This document shows, in pieces, positions 49,972 through 58,654 of a stretch of 64,000 nt of DNA. Numbering within the stretch: position 1 is the stretch's first letter; each line of letters begins with the position of its first letter. The stretch is from Sphaerimonospora sp050942215 (GTDB lineage Bacteria; Actinomycetota; Actinomycetes; Streptosporangiales; Streptosporangiaceae): the NCBI RefSeq assembly GCF_050942215.1, contig NZ_CP192056.1:2232001-2296000 (forward strand), given 5' to 3'. Position numbers and translations under genes: made by a program. The notes beneath the pieces are model-generated. The model was not told the origin of the DNA and ran no database searches. It saw only the letters and a list, made by a program, of their open reading frames with translations.

Positions 49972-51942
49972 GTGACGTTCGCGAGCGTACTCATCGCCAA
50001 CCGTGGCGAGATCGCGGTCCGGATCATCCGGACGCTGCGGGCCATGGGCGTCCGCTCGGTCGCCGTCCACAGCGACGCCGACCGCGACGCCCGCCACGTG
50101 CGCGAGGCCGACCTCGCCGTACGGCTGGAGCGCGGCTACCTCGACATCGACGACGTCATCGGCGCGGCCCTGGCGGCCGGGGCAGAGGCCGTCCATCCCG
50201 GGTACGGATTCCTCGCCGAGAACGCGGAGTTCGCCCGCCGATGCGCCGCGGCCGGCCTGGTGTTCGTCGGCCCGCCGGCCGAGGCGATCGAGGCCATGGG
50301 CGACAAGATCCGGGCCAAGGAGACGGTCTCCCGGGCCGGGGTGCCCGTGGTGCCCGGCGGGGCCGAACCGGGCGACGACCTCGTCGAGGCGGCGACCAGG
50401 ATCGGCTTCCCTGTGCTGGTCAAGCCCTCGGCCGGCGGGGGCGGCAAGGGCATGCTGCCGGTGTGGTCGGCCGACGGACTGCCCGCCGCGCTGGAGTCGG
50501 CACGCCGTACGGCGCTGGCCGCTTTCGGCGACGGCACGCTGCTGATCGAGCGCCTGGTGGAGCGTCCCCGGCATATCGAGATCCAGGTCCTCGCCGACGG
50601 ACACGGAAACGCGGTGCATCTGGGGGAGCGCGAGTGCAGCCTGCAGCGCCGCCACCAGAAGATCATCGAGGAGGCGCCCTCGCCGCTGCTGGACGAGCCG
50701 GCGCGGCGGCGGATGGGCGCCGCGGCGGTCGAGGCGGCCCGGGCCGTCGGCTACGTCGGCGCTGGAACGGTGGAGTTCATCGTCTCCGGTCGCGAGGGGC
50801 CGATCGAGTTCTCCTTCATGGAGATGAACACCCGGCTTCAGGTGGAGCACCCGGTGACCGAGATGGTGACCGGGCTCGACCTCGTCGAGCTGCAGCTGCG
50901 CGTCGCCGCGGGCGAGCCGCTGCCGTTCGGGCAGGACGACGTACGGCTGCGCGGTCACGCCGTCGAGGCCCGCCTCTACGCGGAGGATCCGGCCAGGGAC
51001 TTCCTGCCCACGGGCGGGCGGATCCTGGCCCTGCGCGAGCCGGCCGGGGCTGGCATCAGGGTGGACAGCGGGCTGGCCGAGGGCATGGTCGTGGGCAGCG
51101 ACTACGACCCGATGCTGGCCAAGGTCGCGGCCTGGGCGCCGGACCGGGCGGGGGCGCTCGCCGCCCTCGACCGGGCGCTCGGGTCGACCGTCATCCTCGG
51201 CGTCACCACGAACGTCGCGTTCCTGCGCGGTCTGCTGGGCGATCCCGACGTCGCCGCCGGGCGGCTCGACACCGGCCTCGTCGAAAGCCACATGGCAGAA
51301 CGGCACACGACCGAACCGGGAGCCGTGCCCGACGAGGTCCTCGCGGCCGCCGCGCTCGTCTTCCAAGCGGAGACAGATCGTGGGACCGGTGACCCGTGGG
51401 ACATTGCGGACGGCTGGCGGATCGGGGAGCGGGCGTGGACCCTCCACCGGCTCGGCGTGCCGGTGCGGGTGCGCGGCCCGGTGGACGACGCCGAGATCGA
51501 AGTTAACGGCCGTTCACTCGGCCGGGCGCGGCTTGTGCCGTACCGCGGTCCCGTCGGCGAGGTGGCGGTCACGGTCGGCGGGGTCACCCGGCGCTACGCC
51601 CTGGCGAGGGACCGCGACGCGCTCTGGCTCGGCGCGCTGTGGCACGAGGAGGGCGGCCGCACCTGGCGGATCACCCGGGCCGAGCCCGGCCGTGACCGGG
51701 AGGCGGCCGGTCACATGGGCGACGGGGTGGTGCGCAGCCCGATGCCCGGGACCGTTCTGGTGGTGAAGGCGGCGGAGGGCGACCGGGTGACCGCGGGCCA
51801 GCCGCTGCTGATCGTGGAGGCGATGAAGATGGAGCACACGCTGACCGCCCCGGTCGACGGTGTGCTCGCCGAGCTGCGGGCCAGACCCGGTCAGTCCGTG
51901 GAGCTCGACGCGATCCTGGCGAGGGTGACGGCATGCGAGTGA
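49972..51942 (+). CDS. mccA: Biotin carboxylase/biotin carboxyl carrier subunit (methylcrotonyl-CoA carboxylase alpha-type)
   Basis: A 656-residue protein with biotin carboxylase domain (VLIANRGEIAVRIIRTLRAM, VKPSAGGGGKGM, EMNTRLQVEHPVTEM), a linker domain, and a C-terminal biotinyl domain with the AMKM motif (biotinylated K620). It carboxylates its own biotin using ATP and bicarbonate for the beta subunit. GTG 49972 begins 8 bp after mccB and its stop overlaps the HMG-CoA lyase start. Confidence 0.93.
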   Translation: MTFASVLIANRGEIAVRIIRTLRAMGVRSVAVHSDADRDARHVREADLAVRLERGYLDIDDVIGAALAAGAEAVHPGYGFLAENAEFARRCAAAGLVFVGPPAEAIEAMGDKIRAKETVSRAGVPVVPGGAEPGDDLVEAATRIGFPVLVKPSAGGGGKGMLPVWSADGLPAALESARRTALAAFGDGTLLIERLVERPRHIEIQVLADGHGNAVHLGERECSLQRRHQKIIEEAPSPLLDEPARRRMGAAAVEAARAVGYVGAGTVEFIVSGREGPIEFSFMEMNTRLQVEHPVTEMVTGLDLVELQLRVAAGEPLPFGQDDVRLRGHAVEARLYAEDPARDFLPTGGRILALREPAGAGIRVDSGLAEGMVVGSDYDPMLAKVAAWAPDRAGALAALDRALGSTVILGVTTNVAFLRGLLGDPDVAAGRLDTGLVESHMAERHTTEPGAVPDEVLAAAALVFQAETDRGTGDPWDIADGWRIGERAWTLHRLGVPVRVRGPVDDAEIEVNGRSLGRARLVPYRGPVGEVAVTVGGVTRRYALARDRDALWLGALWHEEGGRTWRITRAEPGRDREAAGHMGDGVVRSPMPGTVLVVKAAEGDRVTAGQPLLIVEAMKMEHTLTAPVDGVLAELRARPGQSVELDAILARVTACE

Positions 51943-52826
51943 CGATCTACGAGGTGGGCCCGCGCGACGGCCTGCAGAACGAGTCCGTGACGGTATCGGT
52001 CGAGGTCAAGCGGGAGTTCATCCGGCGGCTGGCCGAGGCGGGCCTGACCACGATCGAGGCGACGAGCTTCGTGCACCCCACATGGGTGCCCCAGCTCGCG
52101 GACGCCTCCGAACTGCTCGCCGACCTGCCGCGCGCGCCCGGCGTCCGCTACCCGGTGCTGGTCCCCAACGAGCGGGGGCTGGACCGCGCTCTGCAGCATG
52201 GTGTGACCGATATCGCGATCTTCGGCAGCGCCACCGAGACGTTCGCGCGGCGGAACCTCAACCGGACCTTGGAGTCCCAGTTCGAGATGTTCGCCCCGGT
52301 CGTCGAACGGGCCCTGGCGGCCGGCATGCGGGTCAGGGCGTACGTCTCGATGTGCTTCGCCGACCCGTGGGAGGGCCCGGTCGCGCCCGAGCAGGTGGCC
52401 CGGGTGGGCCGCCGGCTGCTCGACCTGGGCTGCTACGAGCTGTCGCTGGGCGACACGATCGGGGTGGGCACGCCCGGCCACGTGGACGCCCTGCTGGACG
52501 CCTTCGAGAAGGCCGGCGTCGGGCCGGACCGGCTGGCCGTCCACTTCCACGACACCTACGGCCAGGCCCTCGCCAACACCCTCGCCGCGCTGCGCCGGGG
52601 GATCACCGTCGTCGACGCCTCCACCGGCGGCATCGGCGGCTGCCCGTACGCGAAGAGCGCCACCGGCAACCTGGCGACCGAGGACCTGGTGTGGATGCTC
52701 GACGGCCTCGGCGTCGAGACCGGGGTCGACGTCAGGTCCCTGGCGGCCACCAGCCTGTGGCTCGCCGGCATCCTGGCCCGTCCGAGCCCGTCCCGGGTCG
52801 TGCAGGCCCTCGCTAAGGAGTTGTAG
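51933..52826 (+). CDS. hmgL: Hydroxymethylglutaryl-CoA lyase
   Basis: A 297-residue TIM-barrel lyase. YEVGPRDGLQNES carries the metal- and substrate-binding Arg-Asp, ELSLGDTIGVGTPGHVDALL and VHFHDTYGQALAN the metal histidines, and GGIGGCPYAKSATGNLATED the catalytic cysteine loop. It splits HMG-CoA to acetoacetate and acetyl-CoA, the last step of leucine catabolism. The start overlaps the mccA stop. Confidence 0.95.
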   Translation: MRVTIYEVGPRDGLQNESVTVSVEVKREFIRRLAEAGLTTIEATSFVHPTWVPQLADASELLADLPRAPGVRYPVLVPNERGLDRALQHGVTDIAIFGSATETFARRNLNRTLESQFEMFAPVVERALAAGMRVRAYVSMCFADPWEGPVAPEQVARVGRRLLDLGCYELSLGDTIGVGTPGHVDALLDAFEKAGVGPDRLAVHFHDTYGQALANTLAALRRGITVVDASTGGIGGCPYAKSATGNLATEDLVWMLDGLGVETGVDVRSLAATSLWLAGILARPSPSRVVQALAKEL

Positions 52827-52829
52827 AAG

Positions 52830-53975
52830 ATGCTCAAGGACGAGCACATCGAGCTGCGCAAGTCGGTCGAGGCGTTCGCCCGCGAGGTGGTCGCCCCGGT
52901 CATCGGGGACTACTACGAGCGGTGCGAGTTCCCGTACGAGATCGTCCGGAAGATGGGCGCGATGGGGCTGTTCGGCCTGCCCGTCCCGGAGGAGTACGGC
53001 GGCATGGGCGGCGACTACTTCGCGCTGTGCCTCGCGCTGGAGGAACTGGCCCGGGTCGACTCCTCGGTCGCCATCACGCTGGAGGCGGCGGTCTCGCTCG
53101 GCGCGATGCCCCTGCTGCGGTACGGCACGGCCGAGCAGAAGGAGCGCTGGCTGCCGAAGCTGGCGTCGGGGGAGATGCTCGGCGCCTTCGGCCTGACCGA
53201 GCCCGGCGGCGGCACCGACGTGCCCGGCGGCATGCGGACCACGGCCGTCCTCGACGGCGGCGAATGGGTGATCAACGGCACCAAGGCGTTCATCACCAAC
53301 TCGGGCACGGACATCACGGGTTTCGTCGCGGTCGCGGCGATCACCGCTCGCGAGGGTCGTCGGCCGGAGATCTCCACGATCATCGTTCCGTCGGGCACGC
53401 CGGGCCTCACCGTGTCGAAGAAGTACTCCAAGGTGGGCTGGTCGGCCTCCGACACCCGAGAGCTTTCGTTCACCGACTGCCGGGTGCCGGAGGAGAACCT
53501 CCTCGGCGAGCGCGGCCGGGGCTACTCGCAGTTCCTGCGCACCCTCGACGAGGGGCGCGTCGCCATCGCCGCCCTGTCGGTGGGCCTTGCCCAGGGCTGC
53601 ATCGACGAGTCGCTGCGCTACGCGCGTGAGCGTACGGCCTTCGGCCGGACGATCGGCGGCTTCCAGGCCATCCAGTTCAAGATCGCCGACATGGAGGCCA
53701 GGGCGCACACGGCGCGGCTCGCCTACTACCACGCGGCCGAGCGGATGCTGGCCGGCCTGCCGTTCAAGAAGGAGGCCGCCATCGCCAAGCTCGTCTCGTC
53801 GAACGCGGCGATGGACAACGCCCGCGACGCGACCCAGATCTTCGGCGGCTACGGGTTCATGAACGAGTTCCCCGTCGGGAGGTTCTACCGGGATGCCAAG
53901 ATCCTGGAGATCGGCGAGGGCACGAGCGAGGTGCAGCGCATGCTGATCGCCCGCGAACTCGGCATGGACGCGTGA
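52830..53975 (+). CDS. Acyl-CoA dehydrogenase, probably isovaleryl-CoA type
   Basis: A 381-residue flavin-dependent acyl-CoA dehydrogenase. AFGLTEPGGGTDV and WVINGTKAFITNSG are the FAD/substrate signatures; DATQIFGGYGFMNEFPVGRF and the C-terminal ILEIGEGTSEVQRM hold the FAD and catalytic regions. In this operon it most likely oxidises isovaleryl-CoA to 3-methylcrotonyl-CoA, the substrate of MccAB. A 3-methylglutaconyl-CoA hydratase is missing from the operon; the enoyl-CoA hydratase at 58655 is a candidate. Confidence 0.92.
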   Translation: MLKDEHIELRKSVEAFAREVVAPVIGDYYERCEFPYEIVRKMGAMGLFGLPVPEEYGGMGGDYFALCLALEELARVDSSVAITLEAAVSLGAMPLLRYGTAEQKERWLPKLASGEMLGAFGLTEPGGGTDVPGGMRTTAVLDGGEWVINGTKAFITNSGTDITGFVAVAAITAREGRRPEISTIIVPSGTPGLTVSKKYSKVGWSASDTRELSFTDCRVPEENLLGERGRGYSQFLRTLDEGRVAIAALSVGLAQGCIDESLRYARERTAFGRTIGGFQAIQFKIADMEARAHTARLAYYHAAERMLAGLPFKKEAAIAKLVSSNAAMDNARDATQIFGGYGFMNEFPVGRFYRDAKILEIGEGTSEVQRMLIARELGMDA

Positions 53976-54061
53976 GCCGGCCGGGTTTTTCTGGGAAGTA
54001 TCCGTCTCACCGTGACCACGGCGGATGGACGTGTCCGCCCGGCGAAACTTAGAGTCTTCCC

Positions 54062-54496
54062 ATGACGTCTGGTCAGCTGATGTTCCGTAAGGCCGAGAAG
54101 TCCGATGCGGACCAGATTTTCGCGCTGGCGCGTGAGTTCGCCGTGACGTTCCGCCCGGAGCGTGCGCCGTTCGACGCGGCCTTCCCGCAGCTCCTCGAGA
54201 ACGAGGACACGCTGCTGATCGTGGCCACGCTCGACGGGGCGGTGCGTGGCTACCTGCTCGGTTTCTCGCATCTCACGTTGTTCGCCAACGGCCCAGTCGC
54301 CTGGGTGGAGGAGGCGATGATCGAGAACAAGTACCGGCGCCACGGCATCGGCCGCAGACTGCTCGAGGAATTCGAGACGTGGGCGCGCTCGCGGGGAGCC
54401 GGTTACGTGGCGATGGCCACCCGGCGGGCGGCCGAATTCTACGGCGCCCTGAATTACGAGGTAGCGGGCACCTACTACCGCAAGATGTGCGACTGA
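54062..54496 (+). CDS. GNAT family N-acetyltransferase
   Basis: A 144-residue single-domain GNAT protein. VAWVEEAMIENKYRRHGIGR and RLLEEFETWARSRGA form the acetyl-CoA-binding motif A; ATRRAAEFYGALNYEVAGTY is motif B. Substrate unknown. It stands alone 87 bp after the leucine operon and ends 22 bp before the third palindromic element. Confidence 0.9.
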   Translation: MTSGQLMFRKAEKSDADQIFALAREFAVTFRPERAPFDAAFPQLLENEDTLLIVATLDGAVRGYLLGFSHLTLFANGPVAWVEEAMIENKYRRHGIGRRLLEEFETWARSRGAGYVAMATRRAAEFYGALNYEVAGTYYRKMCD

Positions 54497-54518
54497 CCCC
54501 CACCGCTCCCCACATCCC

Positions 54519-54760
54519 GTGATCTTGCGAATTCTCGCACGCGGGCCGCTCTGCCTGCGGTTTCACCTTCCGTGATCTTGCAGAAACTCGCAGAGATCCC
54601 CGTCTGCCTGCGGTTTCAGCTTTCGTGATCTTGCACTCGACACTGCAAGATCACGGAAGGTGAAACCGCAGGTCAGTGGTGGTGCGTGCGAGTTTCTGCA
54701 AGATCACGAGGGGTGGAGGGCCAGGTCAGCCGGTATTTATGCGAGTATTCGCAAGATCAC
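54519..54760. repeat. Nested palindromic intergenic element, copy 3
   Basis: Forward half-sites at 54519-54539 and 54572-54592, central hairpin 54625-54654 (11-bp arms, 8-base loop), reverse half-sites at 54687-54707 and 54740-54760. The unit at 54572 (variable part AGAAA) and its partner at 54687 are exact complements; in copy 1 the same position has AGTTT on both arms, so the pair has co-varied. The spacers on either side of the centre also share CTG(A/C)CCTGCGGTTTCA in mirror orientation. It lies between the convergent GNAT and proline-rich genes; the latter's stop is inside the last half-site. Confidence 0.92.
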
Positions 54761-56556
54761 GAGGAGAGGGAGGTGAGCTGGGCGTCGAGGCGGTAGCCGT
54801 CCACGGTGACGTAGACCGAGTCGCCCGGCTGCGCGTTGAGCCGCATCAGAACGGGCTGGAGGGAGTCGAAGACCGGCTGCCGGTCACGCCAGACGAGCAC
54901 GACCGCGTTGTCCCCGGGGCCGGTGACCGACAGCAGCGTGCCGGGACGCATGCCGAGCTGGGCCGCGTACCCCTCGGGGACGGCCACCGGCTCGCCCCGC
55001 AGGTGCCCGCTGGTGACGTCGATCCGCTGCCAGCGCCGGGGGTCGGAGGCGGGGCTGGACGCCGGGCGGGGATTGGGCACGAGATGCGGCCGCGGCTGCT
55101 GGCGCTGCGCGCCGCCGGTGAGCGCGTTGAGCGCGGCCAGCGCGGTCGCCGCGTCGGGCCCGTTGTTCGCCTGTGACGGTATCGGCACACCGCCCCGGTG
55201 GTGATGGTGGCCGTTCGCGCCCGGCGTCCGCCTGGGCAGCGGTGTGGGCTTGTCCGGCTCGGCGGCGGGCGCCTCGGGCCGCGGCATCGACTCCAGCCAG
55301 GCGCGCGCCGAATGCGCCCGGATGCCGAGCCGGCCGAGCAGTTCGATGACGTCGGCGTCGGCCGGCTTGCCGGCCAGCAACTGGTGCGTCTTCTCCCGGA
55401 GCCCGACCAGGTCGCCGACGACGAGCCAGCCGTCCTGGAGACGGCGGTCGGGCATCAGCGTGACGAGCACCCGCCACAGCGGCACGCCGAGAGCCGGCAC
55501 CTCGACCGGATGGGAGGGGTCGGCGGAGATGAGCTGATCCTGGGTGGCCGCCGCGCCGAGCCACTCGGTCAGCCCGAACAGGTGACCGGTGAGCGGCGCG
55601 GAGTCCGGGGAGCGCAGCCAGTGGAGCACGCGCTCCTCGGCGGCACGCTGCGCGTGGGACAGGGCGTCGCGGTCGACGTTCAGGTTGTGGGCGAGCGCGC
55701 GCAGGCCGACCGGTTCGGCGGCGAACAGCCGCTGGGCCGCGACGGCCCTGGTCAGCGGGTCCCAGCCGCGGAACAACCCGTCCACGAGCACGACCATCGG
55801 GTGCTCGCCCGGCGGCGGGGGAGGCTCGGCCGCGGTGGCGGCCGGGGCCGCCACCTGTGTCGGCACGGCGGGCATCGGCCCGGTCTGCCGTACGGTCGGA
55901 ACCGGCCCGGCCTGCCGCGCGGCGGGCATCGGCCCCGTGTGCCGTACCTCCGGGATCGGCCCGGTGTGCCGCGTCGTCCGGGCCGGTCCCGTCTGCGGCG
56001 GCGGCGCCTGCTGCGTCGGAGCCGGTGCCGGAGCCAACTGCGGCGGTGCCGGCGGCGCCGGTGGCGTCTGTACCGGTGCCTGCTGCGCCGGGGCCGGTAC
56101 GGCCGCCGCCCGGGCGGCGGGCTCCGCCGGGAGGGTCAGATGGCCGAAGACCTCACGGAAGACGGTGGCGAGAATGACCTCGGGGGTGGCGGGAGCTGCG
56201 GGGGCCTGGAGGTCGCAGGGCGTGAGGCGGCGCAGCCGATACCAGCCGCCCAGACCGTTGATGAGAGAGCGGACAGGTTCCGGCCAGCCGGGCATGGCGG
56301 GGTCGATGGCGTGCACCTGCAGTGCGGGAAGCAGGTCGGTGAGCGGGAGATGGTCCCAGCGGCCCACCGCCAGCCGCGCGAGCCGCTCGCAGAGCCAGTC
56401 GACTCCGGTCGCGTCCATGGCCTGTCTGAGCGTGACGGAGGCCCACCAGCCCCCGGGCAGACGCGGGTCGGCCAGCATTTCGGCCACCTGCTGCGGACGG
56501 CTCCAGCGCAGGGCGGGGACCATGTCGCTCAGGCAGATCCTTGACTCGGCGTCCAT
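54757..56556 (-). CDS. Proline-rich hypothetical protein with TGP repeats
   Basis: A ~599-residue protein of unknown function. ATG 56556 (MDAESRICLSDMVPALRW) is preferred over the frame opening at 56625. An N-terminal ~150-residue helical region is followed by a long Pro/Ala/Gln-rich linker containing RHTGPIPEVRHTGPMPAARQ-like repeats, then a helical block with an HTH-like segment (GLRALAHNLNVDRDALSHAQ), a His-rich patch (GHHHHRGG) and a C-terminal beta-rich domain (GEPVAVPEGYAAQLGMRPGT). The layout suggests a scaffold or regulator. Stop codon lies inside palindromic element copy 3. Confidence 0.75.
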   Translation of the reverse strand: MDAESRICLSDMVPALRWSRPQQVAEMLADPRLPGGWWASVTLRQAMDATGVDWLCERLARLAVGRWDHLPLTDLLPALQVHAIDPAMPGWPEPVRSLINGLGGWYRLRRLTPCDLQAPAAPATPEVILATVFREVFGHLTLPAEPAARAAAVPAPAQQAPVQTPPAPPAPPQLAPAPAPTQQAPPPQTGPARTTRHTGPIPEVRHTGPMPAARQAGPVPTVRQTGPMPAVPTQVAAPAATAAEPPPPPGEHPMVVLVDGLFRGWDPLTRAVAAQRLFAAEPVGLRALAHNLNVDRDALSHAQRAAEERVLHWLRSPDSAPLTGHLFGLTEWLGAAATQDQLISADPSHPVEVPALGVPLWRVLVTLMPDRRLQDGWLVVGDLVGLREKTHQLLAGKPADADVIELLGRLGIRAHSARAWLESMPRPEAPAAEPDKPTPLPRRTPGANGHHHHRGGVPIPSQANNGPDAATALAALNALTGGAQRQQPRPHLVPNPRPASSPASDPRRWQRIDVTSGHLRGEPVAVPEGYAAQLGMRPGTLLSVTGPGDNAVVLVWRDRQPVFDSLQPVLMRLNAQPGDSVYVTVDGYRLDAQLTSLSS

Positions 56557-56631
56557 CGGATTGACCGCACCCTCCCGCGAGTGACGCTTGTTGCTAATGG
56601 TGCAGCTTACGCCGCCGACGTGCAATTGGTG

Positions 56632-57543
56632 TCAATAGGATAAAGTTCTCGGCGACCTGTCGGCCACCGGCCGGCCGCCGACCTGTCCGACGGCCGCCGA
56701 TCCCGCGGCGCAGCCCTTTCCGAGGGCGTCTTCGAGAGCCAGTCCGGACAGCAGACCGGCGAGCAGGCCGGCCGCGAAAGCGTCTCCCGCCCCGGTGGAG
56801 TCGATCACCTCGTCGAGGGCGGCCGGAGCCCGCGCGACCACCCGCCCGTCCCGGGCGAGCAGCGCCCCCTCGGCGCCCAGCTTCACGACCGCGAGGCCGT
56901 ACGCCGCGCTGAGGGTCTCGGCGGCCGCCTCGGCGTGCCGCTTCCCGGCGAGCAGCAGCGCCTCCTCCTGGTTGGGGATCACGAGCCCGGCGGGGGAGGT
57001 CTCCCGGAGGAACCGCCCGGGGCCGAAATCGCGCAGGAACCCGGCCGAGGCGGGGTCGACGCTGATGGTCGCGCCGCGCTCGCCGGCCTCCCGCATCGCC
57101 AGCCGGGCCAGCTCCAGTCCCGGCTCGGCGAACAGCGTGTATCCCGACACGTGCAGGTGTCCCACGTCGTCGAGCAGCGAGGACGTCCAGTCGGCCACGC
57201 CGATGCGGCCGCCGGCGCCGCGGTTGGTGAGCATGGATCGCTCACCGGTGTCGTCGACCATCGAGATCACGACCGCGGTCGGCCGCTCGGGGTCGATCCG
57301 CACGTGCGGCCGTACGCCGGTCCGTGCCAGCTCGGCGGTGTGCCACTCGCCGGTGTCGCGGCCGGCCCGGCCCAGGAAGCGGGTGTCCACGCCGAGATGG
57401 GCGGCCCAGGCCGCGGTGTTCGCCCCCGAGCCGCCCGGGCGCAGCGTGATGTCGGCGGGTGTGTCGGTGCCGGTGGCGATCGGCTGGGAGTGCAGCGCCA
57501 CGATGTCGGTGACGACGTCGCCGATCACCAGCAGGCCGGCCAT
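56632..57543 (-). CDS. psuK: PfkB-family kinase, probable pseudouridine kinase
   Basis: A 303-residue ribokinase-like sugar kinase with the N-terminal GGSGANTAAWAAHLG motif and the C-terminal catalytic signature DSTGAGDAFAAGLLAGLLSG. The neighbour upstream on the same strand, 16 bp away, is pseudouridine-5'-phosphate glycosidase, so this kinase most likely phosphorylates pseudouridine for it. A general ribokinase role cannot be excluded. Confidence 0.82.
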   Translation of the reverse strand: MAGLLVIGDVVTDIVALHSQPIATGTDTPADITLRPGGSGANTAAWAAHLGVDTRFLGRAGRDTGEWHTAELARTGVRPHVRIDPERPTAVVISMVDDTGERSMLTNRGAGGRIGVADWTSSLLDDVGHLHVSGYTLFAEPGLELARLAMREAGERGATISVDPASAGFLRDFGPGRFLRETSPAGLVIPNQEEALLLAGKRHAEAAAETLSAAYGLAVVKLGAEGALLARDGRVVARAPAALDEVIDSTGAGDAFAAGLLAGLLSGLALEDALGKGCAAGSAAVGQVGGRPVADRSPRTLSY

Positions 57544-57559
57544 CAGGCCGCGCCGTCCA

Positions 57560-58465
57560 TCAGATCCCCCCGGTCCAGGATGTCGCGATCTCGGCGGCGA
57601 GGCGGGTGTTTCCCCGTACGGCGGCCAGGTTGGCCTCCAGTGAGGCGCCGCCGGTGCCCTCGACGAGGTACTCCAGCAGGAACGGCGTGATCGCCTGGCC
57701 GGTGCAGCCCTGTTCGTCGGCCGCGCGCAGGGCCTCGGCCAGCACCCGGTCGTGCAGGGCGGGGTCGAGCTGCAGCTCGATCGGGACGGGGTTGGCCACG
57801 ATCAGCGCGGTCGTCGGGCCACCGAGGGCGTCCTGGGCCTTCATGATGCCGGCCGCTTCGGCGGGCTTCTCGATGCGCCAGTCGACGGGCTCTCCGGAGC
57901 TGTGCAGGTAGAAGCCGGGGAAGTGGTCGGTGCGGTAGCCGACGACGGTCACCTGCCGGGTCTCCAGGCGCTGGAGCGTGGCGGGCACGTCGAGGATCGA
58001 CTTCACTCCCGCGCAGACGACGGTGATCCTGGTACGGCTCAGCATGTCGAGGTCGGCGGACTCGTCCTGCACGGTCGTCCAGCCCCGGTGCACACCGCCG
58101 AGCCCCCCGGTGGCGAACACCCGGATGCCTGCCCTTGCCGCAAGGAACGAGGTCCCCGAGACCGTGGTCGCGCCGCTGAGGCCGAGTGCCACCGCCGGAG
58201 CGAGATCGCGGAAGCCGATCTTGCGCAGGTCCGGCTCGGTGGCGATCCGCTCCAGGCCGGTCTTGTCGAGGCCCACACGCGGGACGCCGTCCAGCACCGC
58301 CATCGTGGCCGGTACGGCTCCCGCCGTCCGGACGATCTCCTCCAGCTCCAGGGCGACCTGGAGGTTTCTGGGCTGCGGCAGCCCATGGGAGATGATGGTG
58401 GACTCCAGTGCCACGACCGGCCTGCCTCCGGCCAGCGCCTCGGCGACCTCGTCGGATACCCGCAT
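57560..58465 (-). CDS. psuG: Pseudouridine-5'-phosphate glycosidase
   Basis: A 301-residue enzyme matching PsuG along its length: VVALESTIISHGLPQPRNLQ, ARAGIRVFATGGLGGVHRGW, VVCAGVKSILDVPATLQRLE and a C-terminal GQAITPFLLEYLVEGTGG. It splits pseudouridine-5'-phosphate to uracil and ribose-5-phosphate, salvaging RNA modification products. ATG 58465 has GGAGAACC before it; the longer frame to 58525 includes the promoter palindromes. Confidence 0.93.
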   Translation of the reverse strand: MRVSDEVAEALAGGRPVVALESTIISHGLPQPRNLQVALELEEIVRTAGAVPATMAVLDGVPRVGLDKTGLERIATEPDLRKIGFRDLAPAVALGLSGATTVSGTSFLAARAGIRVFATGGLGGVHRGWTTVQDESADLDMLSRTRITVVCAGVKSILDVPATLQRLETRQVTVVGYRTDHFPGFYLHSSGEPVDWRIEKPAEAAGIMKAQDALGGPTTALIVANPVPIELQLDPALHDRVLAEALRAADEQGCTGQAITPFLLEYLVEGTGGASLEANLAAVRGNTRLAAEIATSWTGGI

Positions 58466-58481
58466 GGTTCTCCTGCCTCTA

Positions 58482-58512
58482 CCGTTAACGGGATTTGTCC
58501 CGCTTCGGGACA
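58482..58512. promoter_or_regulatory. Paired palindromes in the psuG promoter
   Basis: CCGTTAACGG (58482-58491, perfect) and TGTCCCGCTTCGGGACA (58496-58512, 7-bp arms, 3-base loop) sit 16-47 bases upstream of the psuG ATG on its own strand. Likely operator sites for a regulator of pseudouridine use. Confidence 0.5.
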
Positions 58513-58654
58513 TTATGCCGGTCATAGTGCCTTTTGGGGTGCTTGAGGCGCCGTGACACTCGGCCCGGCGGCGCCGGTCGGCGAATCGGCGGGAGGGGGC
58601 GCTACGGGAGGGGACGCCGGCCGGGCATCTGATCTCCAGGCCCGGGCGGTTCGT

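Noticed and set aside
54519..54760. CRISPR array
   Set aside because: 21-base repeats with ~31-base spacers look superficially similar, but the repeats change orientation at the centre, are few, the spacers are themselves related, the same layout recurs at three loci and no cas genes are present.
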